From Fennellomyces sp. T-0311 (taxonomy: Eukaryota > Mucoromycota > Mucoromycetes > Mucorales > Lichtheimiaceae), in assembly GCA_025266875.1 (NCBI GenBank), contig JALLLT010000044.1:248001-312000 (forward strand): a DNA stretch of 64,000 bases. Reading direction: 5' to 3'. The notes under the pieces are model-generated. The model saw nothing but the letters and a program-made list of their open reading frames with translations, was not told the origin of the DNA and searched no databases. The first letter of the stretch is position 1, and every line of letters begins with the position of its first letter. The position numbers and the translations under genes were made by a program. Shown in pieces: positions 46,094-59,300 of the stretch.

Positions 46094-47556
46094 ATGACAC
46101 AAAACAAGATCAGCGAAGAAGACGCAGCCGCCGCCAAGGAAATCATGGCTTCCTTTCAAGAAGACGACGAGGACATGGGCGAAGAAGCAGCAGTGGATGT
46201 GACCTTGCTGGAATCGCTCGAAGCAAGTGTCAGGGGATATCCACTTCAATGAGGCAGCCTAACCTTACTTTAGACACGCGGCATTCCGCCAGGCGACATA
46301 AAGAAACTCAAAGAGGCAGGCTACCATACTGTCGAGTCGGTCACGTACACGCCCAAGAAGGCGCTTGTGGCCATCAAAGGTCTTTCGGAAGCCAAGATTG
46401 AAAAGATCATCAAAGAGAGTACATGCGTTCATTCTTTGCGTTCTTGTTTACGTGCACGGGCTTCTTAACCTGTGCAGCACTTTAGGCAGCAGTATCGTCA
46501 ACCTTGGTTTTACCACCGCAATGGAAGTGCATCAACGTCGCTCTGAGCTGATCCGTATCACGACAGGATCAAGAGAGCTGGACAAGATCCTTGGTGGTGG
46601 CGTTGAGACTGGCTCCATCACCGAGCTGTTTGGTGAATTCCGTACTGGGAAAACCCAGTTGTGCCACATGCTTGCTGTCACTTGTCAGGTAAGGCTCCTT
46701 TCCACATGCCGCTTGACAAGTTCGCTCATGATCGCTTTCTTGTAGCTTCCATTCGCGCAAGGTGGAGCCGAGGGTCGCTGTCTTTACATTGACACCGAAG
46801 GAACCTTTCGTCCTACGCGCATCTTATCCACGGCTCAAAGGTTGGCTCTTTTCTTGCATAAGGATATTAATCCAAAAGCATGTAGATTCCATTTATCCAG
46901 CGAAGACGCCCTAAACAACATTGCATGTGCCCGAGCCTATAATGTGGATCATCTGGAAGCCTTGCTTGTCCAATCGTCCGCCTTGATGGCTGAATCTCGG
47001 TACGTATTTCTACTCTCCTGATGAATGCTGTTTCTCTTTTTTTTTCACCAGCCTTATTGAGCAGATTCTCGCTCCTGGTTGTGGACAGTGCCATTGCTTT
47101 GTTCCGAACGGATTATTCTGGTCGGGGCGAACTTTCTGCACGACAAACACACCTTGCACGCTTCCTTCGATATCTTCAACGTCTGTCCGACGAGGTAGAC
47201 AGAGTAGGATGATGATAGGGGGGTCATGATCGGCTTAATATTCCTGACAGTATGGTGTGGCGGTGGTCATTACGAATCATATGGTCTCTCAGCCAGACGG
47301 ATCAACATCCATGTTCAACCCAGATCCGAAAAAGCCAACTGGTGGAAACATTATTGCCCATGCCTCGTGCACCCGGTATATACTTGTTACCAACTGTGCA
47401 TTGATAACTATGCTTACACTTTTCCATAGACTCTATCTGCGGAAGGGCCGAGGCGAGAACCGTATTTGCAAGGTCTATGATTCGCCGTCCCTTCCAGAAA
47501 CAGAGACCATGTTTTCTATTGCTGAGGATGGCATTAACGATGTCCGCGATGACTAA
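46094..47556 (+). CDS. RAD51: Rad51 recombinase
   Basis: RecA-family ATPase that forms the strand-exchange filament. Exons 46094-46228, 46274-46428, 46486-46688, 46746-46839, 46886-46999, 47065-47194, 47251-47375 and 47430-47556 sum to 1083 nt (360 residues). Features in order: acidic N-terminus; helix-hairpin-helix with [19 protein letters not shown] and [26 protein letters not shown]; Walker [18 protein letters not shown]; Walker [52 protein letters not shown]. The first intron needs donor GTCAGG at 46229 to keep frame; the alternative at 46227 does not. GEFRTGKT and the helix-hairpin-helix favour Rad51 over Dmc1, but I cannot exclude Dmc1 without a tree. Confidence 0.9.
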
Positions 47557-48632
47557 AAACAAAAAATGGATACGTCTCGTAGCGGTGCAAACTAGAAAAT
47601 GCAAATATATCAAAGCATATGCCTAGCTTGGACGTCATGCTGCTTTCATGGCAGCGAGAATAAGAATAAAATTGCATCTCCATATATTTGACTTGGCGCT
47701 GGGTACTTGATCATCACGCTGATCTGGGTATGCAGCTCATTCAAAGGAGGAGTTTTCAGGGGAGACTCTACCTTGGGATATTCTGCAAGCTACTGCAGAA
47801 TATGAAGTGCTGATCAGAAGCCCTCGTGCTCTTGCGGAATAAACTTTTTGGTCCTTGATCTTTTTCGGTGCTCTGCGCCCAGCCTACAAAGCTACCATCA
47901 TGTCGATAGCGAGTTGTAAGTGAATAAAAAGACGCAGATATCCTGAACAGCTGTTAGAAAAACGCACATCGTAGACTACGGGTTCGAAACAAAAGCGCAC
48001 TATAGGTAATAATTTTACAGCTCTTGAAATGATTATCTGGAACGGACTATCCTCGCATCGATGTGGCGACCATAGCTAGAGTCAGTTTATGAAGACTGCT
48101 GCGGCGCACTTTTTGTCGATTACTTTGATCGACACGTTCGGTACCATACTTTCTGTGGTAAATTCACATACCACACGTTAAGGCCAGACTAATAGTTTGC
48201 TCTGGTATACGTAAACTAGATCGCTTTAGATATATCCTGACTGTAGAGCAAAACTGAAATATGGGCAGTGTGTGGTGTACACACGAGGGCATTTATGGAA
48301 GTCAACTGCCATGTTAGAGTGTGCCAGTGCTGATAGACATCTAGTCGATAGCCGGCTTTGCATCAACGTATTCGTAAACAACTGACAATAAGTAAACAAT
48401 CAGCGAGTTGGTCATGAGAATGAACATGTATGGCTAGCACTCTTCTATTTACTATGATACATATAATGGTGATACAGCATGCTCGGGAATGGCAATTGTA
48501 CTTTTGAGCCATTTTACGATAGTTACCATCGTTGTGAACTACACTTGTATGGGAGATGACATTGAAAGATGTGGGGTTTAAAAGATGCAAATGCGAAAAA
48601 CATGCGCAAATAAGCGTCATGTGAAAGGCAGA
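47557..48632. other. Intergenic region between RAD51 and the siderophore transporter
   Basis: About 1.1 kb between two 3' ends. A perfect 10-bp inverted repeat with a 6-nt loop stands at 47778-47803 (ATATTCTGCA, AGCTAC, TGCAGAATAT). I see no gene here. Confidence 0.45.
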
Positions 48633-50797
48633 TCAAAGAGCTGTCTTTTTGGTATTGGCAGGTTCTTCAAAAAGAGCTTTTTCTAATAAAAAAATGTATA
48701 AAGAGTGAGATCCGTACATTCTGGAATGTCAGATGTGTATTGTCTTACCTGACATTGGATGCTCATGCTTTCCCGCCTCTTCTCCATCCAACTCTGCGGG
48801 ATCGCCTTCCCTTACTTCAGCCAAATTCACGTTTTCTTTCAAGCCGAAAGTCTTCATGGGCAATGTAAAGGCAAACGTAAGAGCCGATATACACAATGCA
48901 ATAATATTGATAACCTGTTGTGTTTCAGCATAAGCAAGCACAACTCCTTCATGTTGTTCGCCAGTAAGACTTTGTGCGTACTGAATACTGCCTATGACTT
49001 TGAGAGCGTCGACCTCGGGCGCATACTTTGCAAGTTGGTTGGGAAGCATGTTGTTCCAGATGGTACCTGCCATTGTTGAGCCAATACTGGCGGCAATGGA
49101 GCCGCCCAGTTGGTAAAGAGCAGTGACCATCGCAAGATCTATATTGTTATGAGTTACTTTTTTTTTCACAGAACAACACCATTGTCACTATACCATTGTG
49201 TGGGACCGAGGATTGAATTGCGACTGTGACAGGTAGGTCAAGCAGTCCACTTCCCAAACCAACGATCAGCTGGGCAACAACGATAAACGCATCCGAAGAG
49301 GATGGCCAACGAGAAGCATACAAAAGTCCCATACCGAGGATCATTAGAGCAATTCCAGCATATACATATGGGCGCCACATGCGAGTGCGCATCATCATGT
49401 AGCCGACTATCACTTGAATAACAATGTATCCCACATTGTAACCACGGCCTAGCAAAACTGACTTGGATTCATCGATTTTACGGGTAACTTGGAAGTATGC
49501 CAACAAGTATTGCCATTCAGTAGCTTGGATAATGGTGACAGTTGATGTAGCAAGAACACCCCAGAAAGGAGTATAGTTGGGCCAATTCGCCATAGGGATC
49601 AATGGCTTGGTGGCGTACCTCCATTCATAAATGAACAGAACAACCCAGCAAGCAGCACCACCGCAGATGGTACCAATAACTCGTGCTAAAAGTACCATGT
49701 GTTCTTTAGTAATTCTTGCGAGAAAGTATTGTAAAGAATGACTTACAATTGGACCATCCTCCCCATGTATACAAGGCAAGCACCAAAGGAAGCAAGGTCA
49801 TTGTAAGAGCGCCGACTAGTAGAATACAGCCAATAGTATCGATTGCTTCCAGATAGTATCCGATACTTTGCAACACTGTCCGATGGTTGTCTTTTTCTCG
49901 ACGGGCATTCTTGTACTCTTGGAATAGCCCTTCTTTGTAAACTTTATACTGCACCTTCCATAGGCCGTAAATAAGAGGAAGATTGCCAACCAAGACCACA
50001 AGCGGAAGATGGCCGTACCCTATCGTGTGGCATATAAGTATTCCCTGGACCATGAGATAATAAGTAACTTACCCCAGCGCCATAAATCTCTGTCAATAAA
50101 AGACTGTGCGACAATTGGGCAAACAAAAAGATTGATGATTTGCGGAAAGTGAAAAACACCATGATAAAAGCCACGGGAAGCAATATCGGTCATGTCTAGT
50201 ACGTATTGACAAGTTAATATCCTTATAAGACGCTTTTGACGGCCTAATTTTGCACACCTGCGATCAGGATATGGCCAAGAATGGTGACACCTGAAGCACC
50301 AAACGTATATAAGATTTGTCCACCCTACAGCCGTTGCTTAATAATAGGATGGCAAATTATATGCGATGAACTGACCACCACTGTTGCAAAGCTTTGTGCT
50401 GTTGCCATAACAATGTAAGAGACGACATAGATCACTATTGCAATTGTAAGCATTTCTGTACGGCCAAACAAATCCGACAGCTTGCTGTATGTTGGGAACA
50501 ACACCGACTGTAAGATGTATGTCACGGTGCTGATGACACTCATGTAATTGTTGGAATCGAAAATACTGGTTACTCTTGTAAGCATAGTGTATGACAGATT
50601 TGATTCCCAAGACGTGCTGAATGTCAGCAGGATCAAACTATCAAAACGCAATTAGAATACATGTATAAACAACCAAACAAAAAAACTATTTGCCCGCAAT
50701 AGATAATCCACATATCGAATCGGTTCCATACTGTCTTAAACAAGGAGATCTTCTTGACACCAGGAAGATGTTTGATGTCATTTTTGACCAAAACCAT
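48633..50797 (-). CDS. Siderophore-iron transporter (MFS, Sit1/Arn/Mir family)
   Basis: Proton-coupled uptake of ferric siderophores at plasma or endosomal membrane. Exons 50797-50694, 50637-50379, 50324-50258, 50195-50073, 50019-49747, 49685-49194, 49138-48749 and 48682-48633 total 1758 nt (585 residues), the family size for 14 helices. Telling strings: VWNRFDMWIIYCG, SVLFPTYSKLSDLFGRTE, SRGFYHGVFHFPQIINLFVCP, TIGCILLVGALTMTLLPLVLA, GRGYNVGYIVIQV, QLIVGLGSGLLDLPVTVAIQSSVP, AMVTALYQLGGSIAASIG. The first intron appears to use GC instead of GT as donor, the only choice that keeps frame and restores YCGLILLTF. Regulation by iron is expected for the family, but I did not identify a GATA-factor site with confidence. 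Confidence 0.9.
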
Positions 50798-52154
50798 TTT
50801 CAGCAATTCAGTGGAGACTGGTAGGAATATTTTGTATCACTCTATAACAGAGTAGGTGGAAGAGAAGGAAATGTCTTGAGAGGAATAAAAAAAAGCACAA
50901 AACCAGACCGCTTTTAAAGGACCGGATGCTACAATTGATCTTTTTTTATTGTATTGAAATGTATATATTATTTTGGGGCCCGAGCCCAAAATTATGAAGG
51001 CACAAGGAGAGGATACCTAGCGATGAGCGCATTCAAATGATAGTTTGCTATGATAAAATTCCACACGGAACGTTCAAGTACACAGCACCGACGTATCGCC
51101 TAGATAGTCTGCATGACCAGTCCAATGACTGGTAAGTTTTGTGGCCTAATATCTCTTGGTGACCAGAAACAGAGGTGTGCTACAATTGACCCGCAAAAGA
51201 ATGTTTCTATAAAAGGGATATCTGATGATCTGATCATGCTTTTCTGGATATACAAGCTCTGAAAATGCCTCTTGATTGTCAAGAGAAATGGCAAGCCCTA
51301 TGTGGATCCAAGGGAGCAACATGTGTAGTCTCTAGAAAGCGTAATGACTGTCTGTTAGTGCTGCTCTACAGTATCATTTTTCTTGTCCCACGCTGTAGGA
51401 CCCTGTAATCGTGGCAACGTTGCATCCGAATATCCTTCACATTGGAAACGATGGAAGCACCGATCGTCCTATTGTTGCACACAGTCTTTCGATTGCGGAC
51501 CCAAGTTTTCTTCTGTTCAATATGAAGAACGGGTAACTCTTGCTGAATTCGCATGGCTTGTGTACAACATATCTGTATTTCAATGCTACGATGAGCAAAA
51601 CACCATTATATTTTTACTTGTTTTGGCATATCATTCGATAAATCATTTTTTTTAAACTGTTGGGTACTACCCAATTTTATTCTTTTTGCCAATATCAGTA
51701 ATCGGTCTGGGGCAGTTAAAGTACAGAAGAAAAAAAAGAAGTTATCAGATCGTTTCACACATCTTCATGTCAGGTACACAAAGAATCGTTCAATTTCGGG
51801 ATCGTGCTTGGAATGCCTTGTCCAGGCAGCCAGATGTGCCAAAAATCATATGTTTGCCAAGTATAACGATTCTCGTTATTATGACGTACGTTACTTTTAG
51901 AAAAATAAAAGCTTCGCTGTTCTGAGAATTAATCAGTCGATCCGAATACCAAGATCAGATTATCACCTTTTAAATTATCTTCACCTACACTTACCATGGT
52001 CGATTGCCACTCTCGCTTTTTGCACACCCCCGGTTTTTGCATACCCACAGTTTTTGTACTACATTTTCTGAAAACCGCCTGTGCAAAATACGGGGCTCCA
52101 CCGTATATCGATAGGGAAGAACCAAATAACCATGGATGAGAACATTTTTATTAA
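50798..52154. other. Intergenic region upstream of the siderophore transporter
   Basis: About 1.35 kb with the transporter promoter on the right side of the gene and the 3' flank of the first F-box gene. Only short frames without resemblance were seen. No gene is called. Confidence 0.4.
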
Positions 52155-54016
52155 TCAATCTGCTATCGATACGTATATATCTCCTCCTCGGCGATTGAGG
52201 ACCTTCCTTGCATTTATAAGCTTGTACATGACACTGCTGTATTGGCACGTGCATGGAGCTGTCATTGTTGACTCAGATGCATGAATGACATGTACATTGA
52301 TTAGCCCAAAAAATCCAGTGATAATATATTCGGGGTTGATGTATTGCAGCACCTGGCAATCCAACGAAAGCTCCTTGATATTGACAACCTTGCTTTTATC
52401 GGTCATCCAGGCTCGCAATGCACTTGCGACGGCGTAGATGGATTCGCTGCTGCATTTGGATAGGCGAATAGTTTCGAGTTCCTTGAGATGAACGAGCGCG
52501 TTCAATATTCCAAGTGCGTTGCTATTGTAATAGCTTAGAGATATCGTCCTTAATTTTGTCCAGCCGGAAACCAACGCGAATAGCATTGACTGCGTGTGAT
52601 TATCAATATTTGTAAAACAATTACTGACAGAGCCGAGCGTTGCTCTGTCGATATTAACAAGTGGATACTTTTGCATAGCAGCAAGCGCTTGTTGAAAAAA
52701 GCGACTTTTTACATCGGGCAATGCAATGACGCGTAATGTCGAATGATGTATTCGCAACAAGTTCTCCAGTGTTGATGCTTCCAACCCGATGCCATTGTGA
52801 GAAATATCTAATAACGTTAACCCTCGATGCGACTGTCCTGATTTTGGTGGTAGATAATGCTTGCGAAAGTTGACAAAGTCGTTCATATCCTCTTGGTCCT
52901 CTTTTTTCACGATGGACAGCCATTGGAGATGCGGGCAGTGGATATTCAGTGAGCGAAATATTGAATCATGATTGACGTGATCGACCGGGTTCCACAAAAG
53001 TAGCTGAAGATGTGTGCACTTTTTTAGAATGTCAGGTAAAAATGTATTCGATTGTTGGTATTCATTGCCAAGGTCAATGACGAGTTCTCGGAGCGCCAGG
53101 CGCTTTCGTTGTGATGTGCTTGTTTGGTGTCGGTGGTACCAACTGCCTCGTTTTGTGCCTTTATGCTGCTTGTAGTACAATTTCACAAGCAGTGGACAAT
53201 GGTTCAGTACGGAGCTGAACACAACCTCGGGCGTGATGGCGCAACGGCTAAGATAAAGTGTAGTCAAGTTGGAGCTCGATGTATTTAAAACCCTGGAAAG
53301 AGTATGTGGGTTCACCTGTTGCATTGCTTCAATATCTAAAAATCAATGGATCTGTAAGCATGGCATTTTTCTAAATATAGGAAATAGGTATACGTACGCA
53401 TTGACATCAATTGGGAGTAGTGAGTATCTGCCATCAAATCCAGGAATGCATCTGCAAACTCTTGATGATATTTTGAAGAACCACGAAGTATAAGTTCATT
53501 GATTTGCTTCCGATACAGCACGCTCTCAAAAAGTTGTACATGTTTCCTTGATGCGTTTGTTCGGATGGTATTCCAAAAATAGGGCCACCCAAGAAGGAAC
53601 CAGGACCACTGTCTGTTGACACTAGCACACCGGAGCAAGTCGCGTTGACCGAGGTGCTGGAAGATGCACTCAAGTATATCAAAGTTCAGTTTGGTGAAAA
53701 GCCGGTCATCTGTCTCTTTCAGCGCGTTTGGTGATGTTACGTGAAGGTTTTTCTTCGGTTGCTGTCGTGTACTTGGTATCGCTGTATGCGTCTTTTCTCG
53801 AAATGGATACACCGTGGTGTCAATAACGACATAAACGTCGGCCAGGTGTGGAATATATTGAGCCAGTTGAAACGCATTGTCAATGCAGTCAGGATCAGTG
53901 CGTTTTCCTGCATATGCGCTGTCTGTGCGGCGCCGGGATAATTTTTTTGTTGAACTATTGCCGTTTATTATGGATTGCACCGTGGAAGTCATGGCCTCTG
54001 TGTGTTGAGATAGCAT
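52155..54016 (-). CDS. F-box/leucine-rich-repeat protein 1
   Basis: Likely substrate-selecting subunit of an SCF ubiquitin ligase. Exons 54016-53398 and 53335-52155 total 1800 nt (599 residues). An F-box lies at about residues 110-150 (FDILECIFQHLGQRDLLRCASVNRQWSWFL, read in two parts), followed by irregular leucine-rich repeats to the end (LTTLYLSRCAITPEV, LTLLDISHNGIGLE, LRTISLSYYNSNAL, LETIRLSKCSS). The N-terminal 60 residues align in position with the TPR of the next gene but no TPR is recognisable, so it seems to have decayed. It has the same two-exon plan, strand and domain order as the downstream neighbour, showing tandem duplication. The nearest described type is Dia2/Pof3; the substrate is unknown. 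Confidence 0.78.
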
Positions 54017-54496
54017 TTTTGGAGAGAAGAAAACATGAAGCGTGCAAAGATGAATAACATATAAAAAGTAGCCATTGAATCATTTGTAGCTTGGATGGTG
54101 CGAGCCAGTTGCCAGTGTGTCACGCATCATGTGGGTCGGAGAATCCATTTTCGTCGTGAGAAGAAGGTTTTAATTTGTCTAACGATAAGCCTTATCAAAT
54201 TATTTCAAGCCCCAACGTTATCGCAGGCTTACCTGTATCCATACATCTTTGGCTGCTGTCCATTCCTTGCCCACAATTCATCAAAGAGGTACCCAATCAT
54301 TCCTTCTAGTCGGGTGCTTATACAAGTTGAATCTCGAATCCAGATATACTTCCTTAGAATATATAGGATCACGTATAGTTTATTACGTAATTGTGTGCGT
54401 AAAATAAGAATAACACAGTTTGTTTTTATGCAAAATGAATATGAATACAGAAATATAATACAAGCTCAATTGATAATAGTAAAGTACATTAATTGC
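54017..54496. other. Spacer between the two F-box/LRR genes
   Basis: 480 nt, A/T-rich toward the right, holding the promoter of the first and the 3' flank of the second F-box gene. Nothing else is seen. Confidence 0.4.
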
Positions 54497-56369
54497 TTAA
54501 TTCTTTGTTCGATGGAATTTTCCGTTTCGCTCACGTAATATGGAATCTAGACGGGACTCGCTTGCATGATCGATCTTGTTACCCTTTGTACGCAAAACCA
54601 AGTTCTTCACAGTATGCCATTGATGGATCACCTTGACAAGATCGCGATGCATGAAGCTGAGATCGAGCGTGTCAACTTGGGTATGGGGCACGGAAGCAAG
54701 CTGGAGCAACGATTTGGCAGTGAAACCGCGACAACCATTAATGCGCAAGCTTCGAAGTTTGGTGCATCGCAAGACAAGAGACTGTAAGACTTGATCTGTC
54801 ACGAGCGGGATTTCAGGGTCAGTGGTTTGGTCAACCACAGCAAGTGCTTCTAAGGAAGGACAATGGAAAACAAGGGTGCCAAGTGCTTCGGCAAAATTTG
54901 CTGATGGTTGTATGCCGTGGTCTATGGGTCGTGAGTAAATCCAAAGTTCACGCAGATTGGATAGCATGTCACCGAGGTACGCAAGTCGATAAAGGAACTC
55001 GGATGTAACCACTTGACCGTCATGATGTAAATATAAAAGCTCGATGGTCTGCCGATGATTTTTGACGATGCGAACAAGATCGTCACTCGTCGCATTATAC
55101 CCGTCATTGCCAGCCAGAACTAATCGACGTAACCCTTGCGTTTTTCCTTCTTCATGACATGTCCAATCCTCGTGCAAGGTTGTTTTCGGTATCTGACACT
55201 CGCGATTGATAACCAAATTTTGGATCCGTGGACATGCTTCGTTGACAGCCGATATGATATCGCCGTGGGGTATCGGATCATGCGAATCCAAAACGAGATG
55301 TTGAAGACCGGAACATTTTCGGATGATGTCGATCAGCACTTTTCCATTATCTTGGCAGATGAATTGTCCTTCACCAAAGGAGATCTCGAGATGGGTAATT
55401 CCGAGAGGTACGTTGTAGGGATTGATCGACGATGATGAGTTGAGACTTTGTTCGCTTGGCGGTTTGAGCTTCCGATTACTGTCTGATGATCCCCGATAAG
55501 TGAACCGTTTGGCTTTCTTGCAACCGACAAGGATATCACCCAGTAGCGTGTCCGAGGAAAGTTGGACGTTGCTAAACTCGATGGATTGCAAAGGCTGCGA
55601 TTGTAAGTCATCAAGCAAAGCCGTTGGAATACGATGAAGCGACACGTTCTCGAAATCTAAAACGAAACCGTCAGACAATAAGTCTTGTCACGACAAAAAA
55701 ATAAAGTGCATTACATAATAATTCGACGGGATCATAGTGCTCTTGAAGAACGGAAACAAACGATAATGCATTGGGAATCAAGGGCTCGTGGAGAACACCA
55801 ATGTACTTGATAGTGCTGCCTTGTCCCAACAGGTATTCACGAAAGGATTCCGGATCGAGCTGTGGTACTTGTATTTTCAGCAAATGCCAGAACCAAGGCC
55901 ATTCGATGATAAATTGAAACCAGGGCTCACAGACAGTTGTGCATTTGATCAAATCGGCGAGGGAGAGGTGGCTGAAAATAAGGCTAATAATGTTATACGC
56001 AAAAGTGCTGTCTTTCCTGAGCACAGGAACAGGTGGGCCTTCGCGCCGTTTTATCTCTGCTTCTACTGCCTTTCGGTTGCGTTCCAGAAGTGAGTAACTC
56101 GAGATAATGTCCGGCACACGTTCAAGACCCTTCTTGTACGTCGATAAGGCTGCTTCGAGATTGTCCTTTTTTAGATAAACCCGGCCGGCAAGGAGATAGC
56201 CTTTTGGAGACGTCGGTGCGATACTTTTCATTTCATCGGCAATCAAGAGCAATCGGTCGAAATCCTCTAATGGAGTAGCCGTAGCCTTGGCATCTAGTTG
56301 AGCAAGCCGAGTACCCGTCGATGTCATCGCTGTCGATACAGCTTCGATCCCTCTTCGAAGCAAATGCAT
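54497..56369 (-). CDS. TPR/F-box/leucine-rich-repeat protein 2 (Dia2/Pof3-like)
   Basis: Exons 56369-55715 and 55656-54497 total 1815 nt (604 residues). Residues about 35-100 form TPR helices (GYLLAGRVYLKKDNLEAAL, YKKGLERVPDIISSYSLLE); an F-box follows at about 120-165 (YNIISLIFSHLSLADLIKC, EPWFQFIIEWPWFW); the rest is leucine-rich repeats (LGITHLEISFGEG, LQHLVLDSHDPI, LRRLVLAGNDGYNAT, LRSLRINGCRGFTA, VDTLDLSFMH). TPR plus F-box plus LRR is the arrangement of yeast Dia2 and fission-yeast Pof3, SCF subunits linked to replication-fork and chromatin stability. Orthology is uncertain because such genes are multicopy in this group of fungi (inference), and the neighbour is a clear paralogue. Confidence 0.8.
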
Positions 56370-59300
56370 TTTTTTTTGATAATTTTTTTTTCTCCGGCAA
56401 ATTCCACAAAAAAAAAAAACTCGACCCTTTTATTCTGATGTGGAGCAGCTGAGTTATGCACGGCTGATCTTAATTGTGTGATATAAGGGTCCTTTTTCTC
56501 GGCTGAGTGAGGCAAGCGTCTTTCCATTGTAGAATCTCGGAGATGTAAACACTTTGACCATACGACCCTTCTTTTGCTGTGTGTGGAACCCGGGTATTTC
56601 GAATCGGGAACACATAAAAGCTGAGCAACTGGACCAACCATTATACCTTGTACATCACAGCCACAATAGTTTATAACGTAAGTAGCACACAGATGCTGAT
56701 CAGTCCGCCTAGCTATCAAGCTAGTGGAATACTTTAATGACATCACGTTGGATAGTGCACTACTTTGAATGACATATGGGCTGGCCACACCACATAAGCA
56801 GACAGCTTGTTTCTCCACTTTTGTTCAAGATTGTCAGAGCAATCTAAATGATATACTTGGTTTATCCTACGAAATAACTATTTCAACTCAACAAGGAAAA
56901 AGATAACGCCAAGCCCCAGTGTAACCGGCCGCTTGTTTCTCCACACTCAGGATTAGCAAGGACAGCCATGCATTTTTAGTTAACTTCTATATACGATGAA
57001 ACCTGCCTCTTTGCCGTTAGTCCTTTTTCTTTTTCGAAAGGTACTACGTAATACCATTTAAAAGTATGCGCCGTAATCCAGGAACACCCTATACAATTAA
57101 CTCAGTATGGCAAATGAGAAAGGCACTCTGCTTAGCGGCTACATGTATGTAATACCATGGTGTACGATGGAATATCACAAAGGAAGTATATACTTTTCCA
57201 GCTCTCGCAATATAACCAAAGGCAGTATGCTGAGTTCAGCGCATAGAACGTCTCTTTTCCTTGCGATTACCCACTTTACCTTTTGCTGCCAATTCGCTAT
57301 GGCTCTCTGCATCGGTGTATCTTCGTTTTGATTGAAAAAAAAGTGAAACCTCCTTATGTACTGGATACACCGTGCCTGAGTGATACACAAATAGTCGATC
57401 TTTTTTTACCGAGTACAAGGATTAAGCTTTTTCACTGACAATTTTGCGGCCATGTTGACGAATGTGAGAAGTCTGCACAGCTGTGCAACCGTTCTCTAAT
57501 GGACTTCTATTTGACTCTGGGTAATCTTCCGCGGAACGAAAAAAGCCTTTCCTCTAGATCCAGATTCAGACGGCATGTTTGCTGCTGATGAAAACCAAAG
57601 TATCATTCTTATGAATGAACCGAGATCCACCGCAACGTCAATGGTCTCTTGCGAGAATAATCACAATGCCATAAATGTCGCACAAACAAAAGAAGTTCCG
57701 ACTCTCACGCGTTCTGTTGACATTTTCTTTATCGAATGGGTAACGATGAATGTGGAACTGAAAAAATGAGCGCATAGTTGAGCTTATTTACTACCAGGTA
57801 CCCATTCACTTTGTTGGACATTGCCGATCTATGCGAACGCAATTTCATACTTTTATCGACCCGATCCCGGTAGTTTGAAGGATCGACAACGAATGTGAAT
57901 ATAATCAAATGCTCATCATAGATCTATAGCTTTTTCTCGCGCGTCCATTCCGCCCCTTTTCTTCCCTCTTGACATGCGGTGTTACTGGTGGTTGCCTGAG
58001 TGTCATTTTCTTAGAAAGGGTTCTAAAGACCTGCAGTCCATGCAACGGTCATAAATCTTCTCCTCGAGCTTCTACATCAACTCATAGTGGGCTGTGACGT
58101 ATGATAACAAAGTTGAAATCGCCTTGTTCAACTTTGACTATGAGTCCCATATTTCATACGAGTTTTGCAAAGCAACTTCATTCCAATCACCGATTAAACC
58201 AAACCCATCTCACTCCGTTATCGGTTGACACTGTATTTGACGATAGAAAAAGTCGGCATGCGCAAGTAGCCAATGAAGAAACTTATAATAGGTAGGAAAA
58301 GAAGAATACAACCGCTCCAATGGCGAGCTAAAGAGACATAGCCACCATCCCGAATTCGTACTTTAATGCAACACCTGGTCCCAGATGCCGAAAAAATGAA
58401 AACGGCAGTAGCATCAAGGAGCTACGAGAGCTTGGACATAAGTAACCAGCACCAATCGCCCATAATGACCTCTATGTGCCGTGGAAAGTTTCTGAAGCAT
58501 TCTCAAGAGCGGGATGGACTTGTAATGTCTCGACACTTTGTAGTTTTTGAACTCTACTTTGGCAACACAGTACGAGTAGTCCCACATAAACTCACTGCAC
58601 TTTGATACGTGCATAATTTGGTGCACAGCTTTATTGTGGATGTTAGGAGATTCGACACTAACATGGAGTTCACCACCGCCGAAATTTATTAAATGCGCGA
58701 GCATCATATTCATCCCTTCCCTCCCCCCTTGTCCTGTTGATCTGCTCAAGTTCCTCAACCGGTGCTCAAACTTGGCAGGCTACCTTAATTGCGTGTCTCA
58801 TTCAAAGTATATGTCTCCATAGGGTGCTCCTTCCGGCACCTTCCAGAGAGCCGTTCGCGAACTTGTGGATTGGATCCACTACTCAATAAGGTATGCCCCT
58901 CGCCTGTTTCAGGGAAGCTTCTTCCCCATGACTGACAATACCGGGGCAGGCATAATCCGTCGTATTTGGCTTCTTGTGGACACTTCATTTGCCACAGTAT
59001 AGTCAGTGAATTAAGGTAAGTAATGGAGTAACTTATATCTGACGCAACTCCTGAATAGCTTTATCCACACTATAGTAAGGAGATGGAGAGTACTACCAGC
59101 TCCAACGGGAGGAACTCGGGTCGCATCAATGGTGAGCGCAAGAGGCGCGCTGTCGCACTGGCTTCTTATTCAAGTGCAACCAAGTAGGAGTAGAGGTCCT
59201 ACCTAGAAACGCGTATCAAACGGCGCCATTATTACAAGAAAGTCCCAAGAAGCATCATTAAAAAGGACCAACAAAGAAAAAAAAATGCTTCAAACAACCG

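Noticed and set aside
56590..56625. tRNA-like string (tttcgaatcgggaac)
   Set aside because: No matching acceptor stem, D arm or anticodon arm could be built around it.
58414..58758. Minus-strand 114-codon frame in the gene desert
   Set aside because: No recognisable domain and no neighbouring exon; could not be distinguished from chance.
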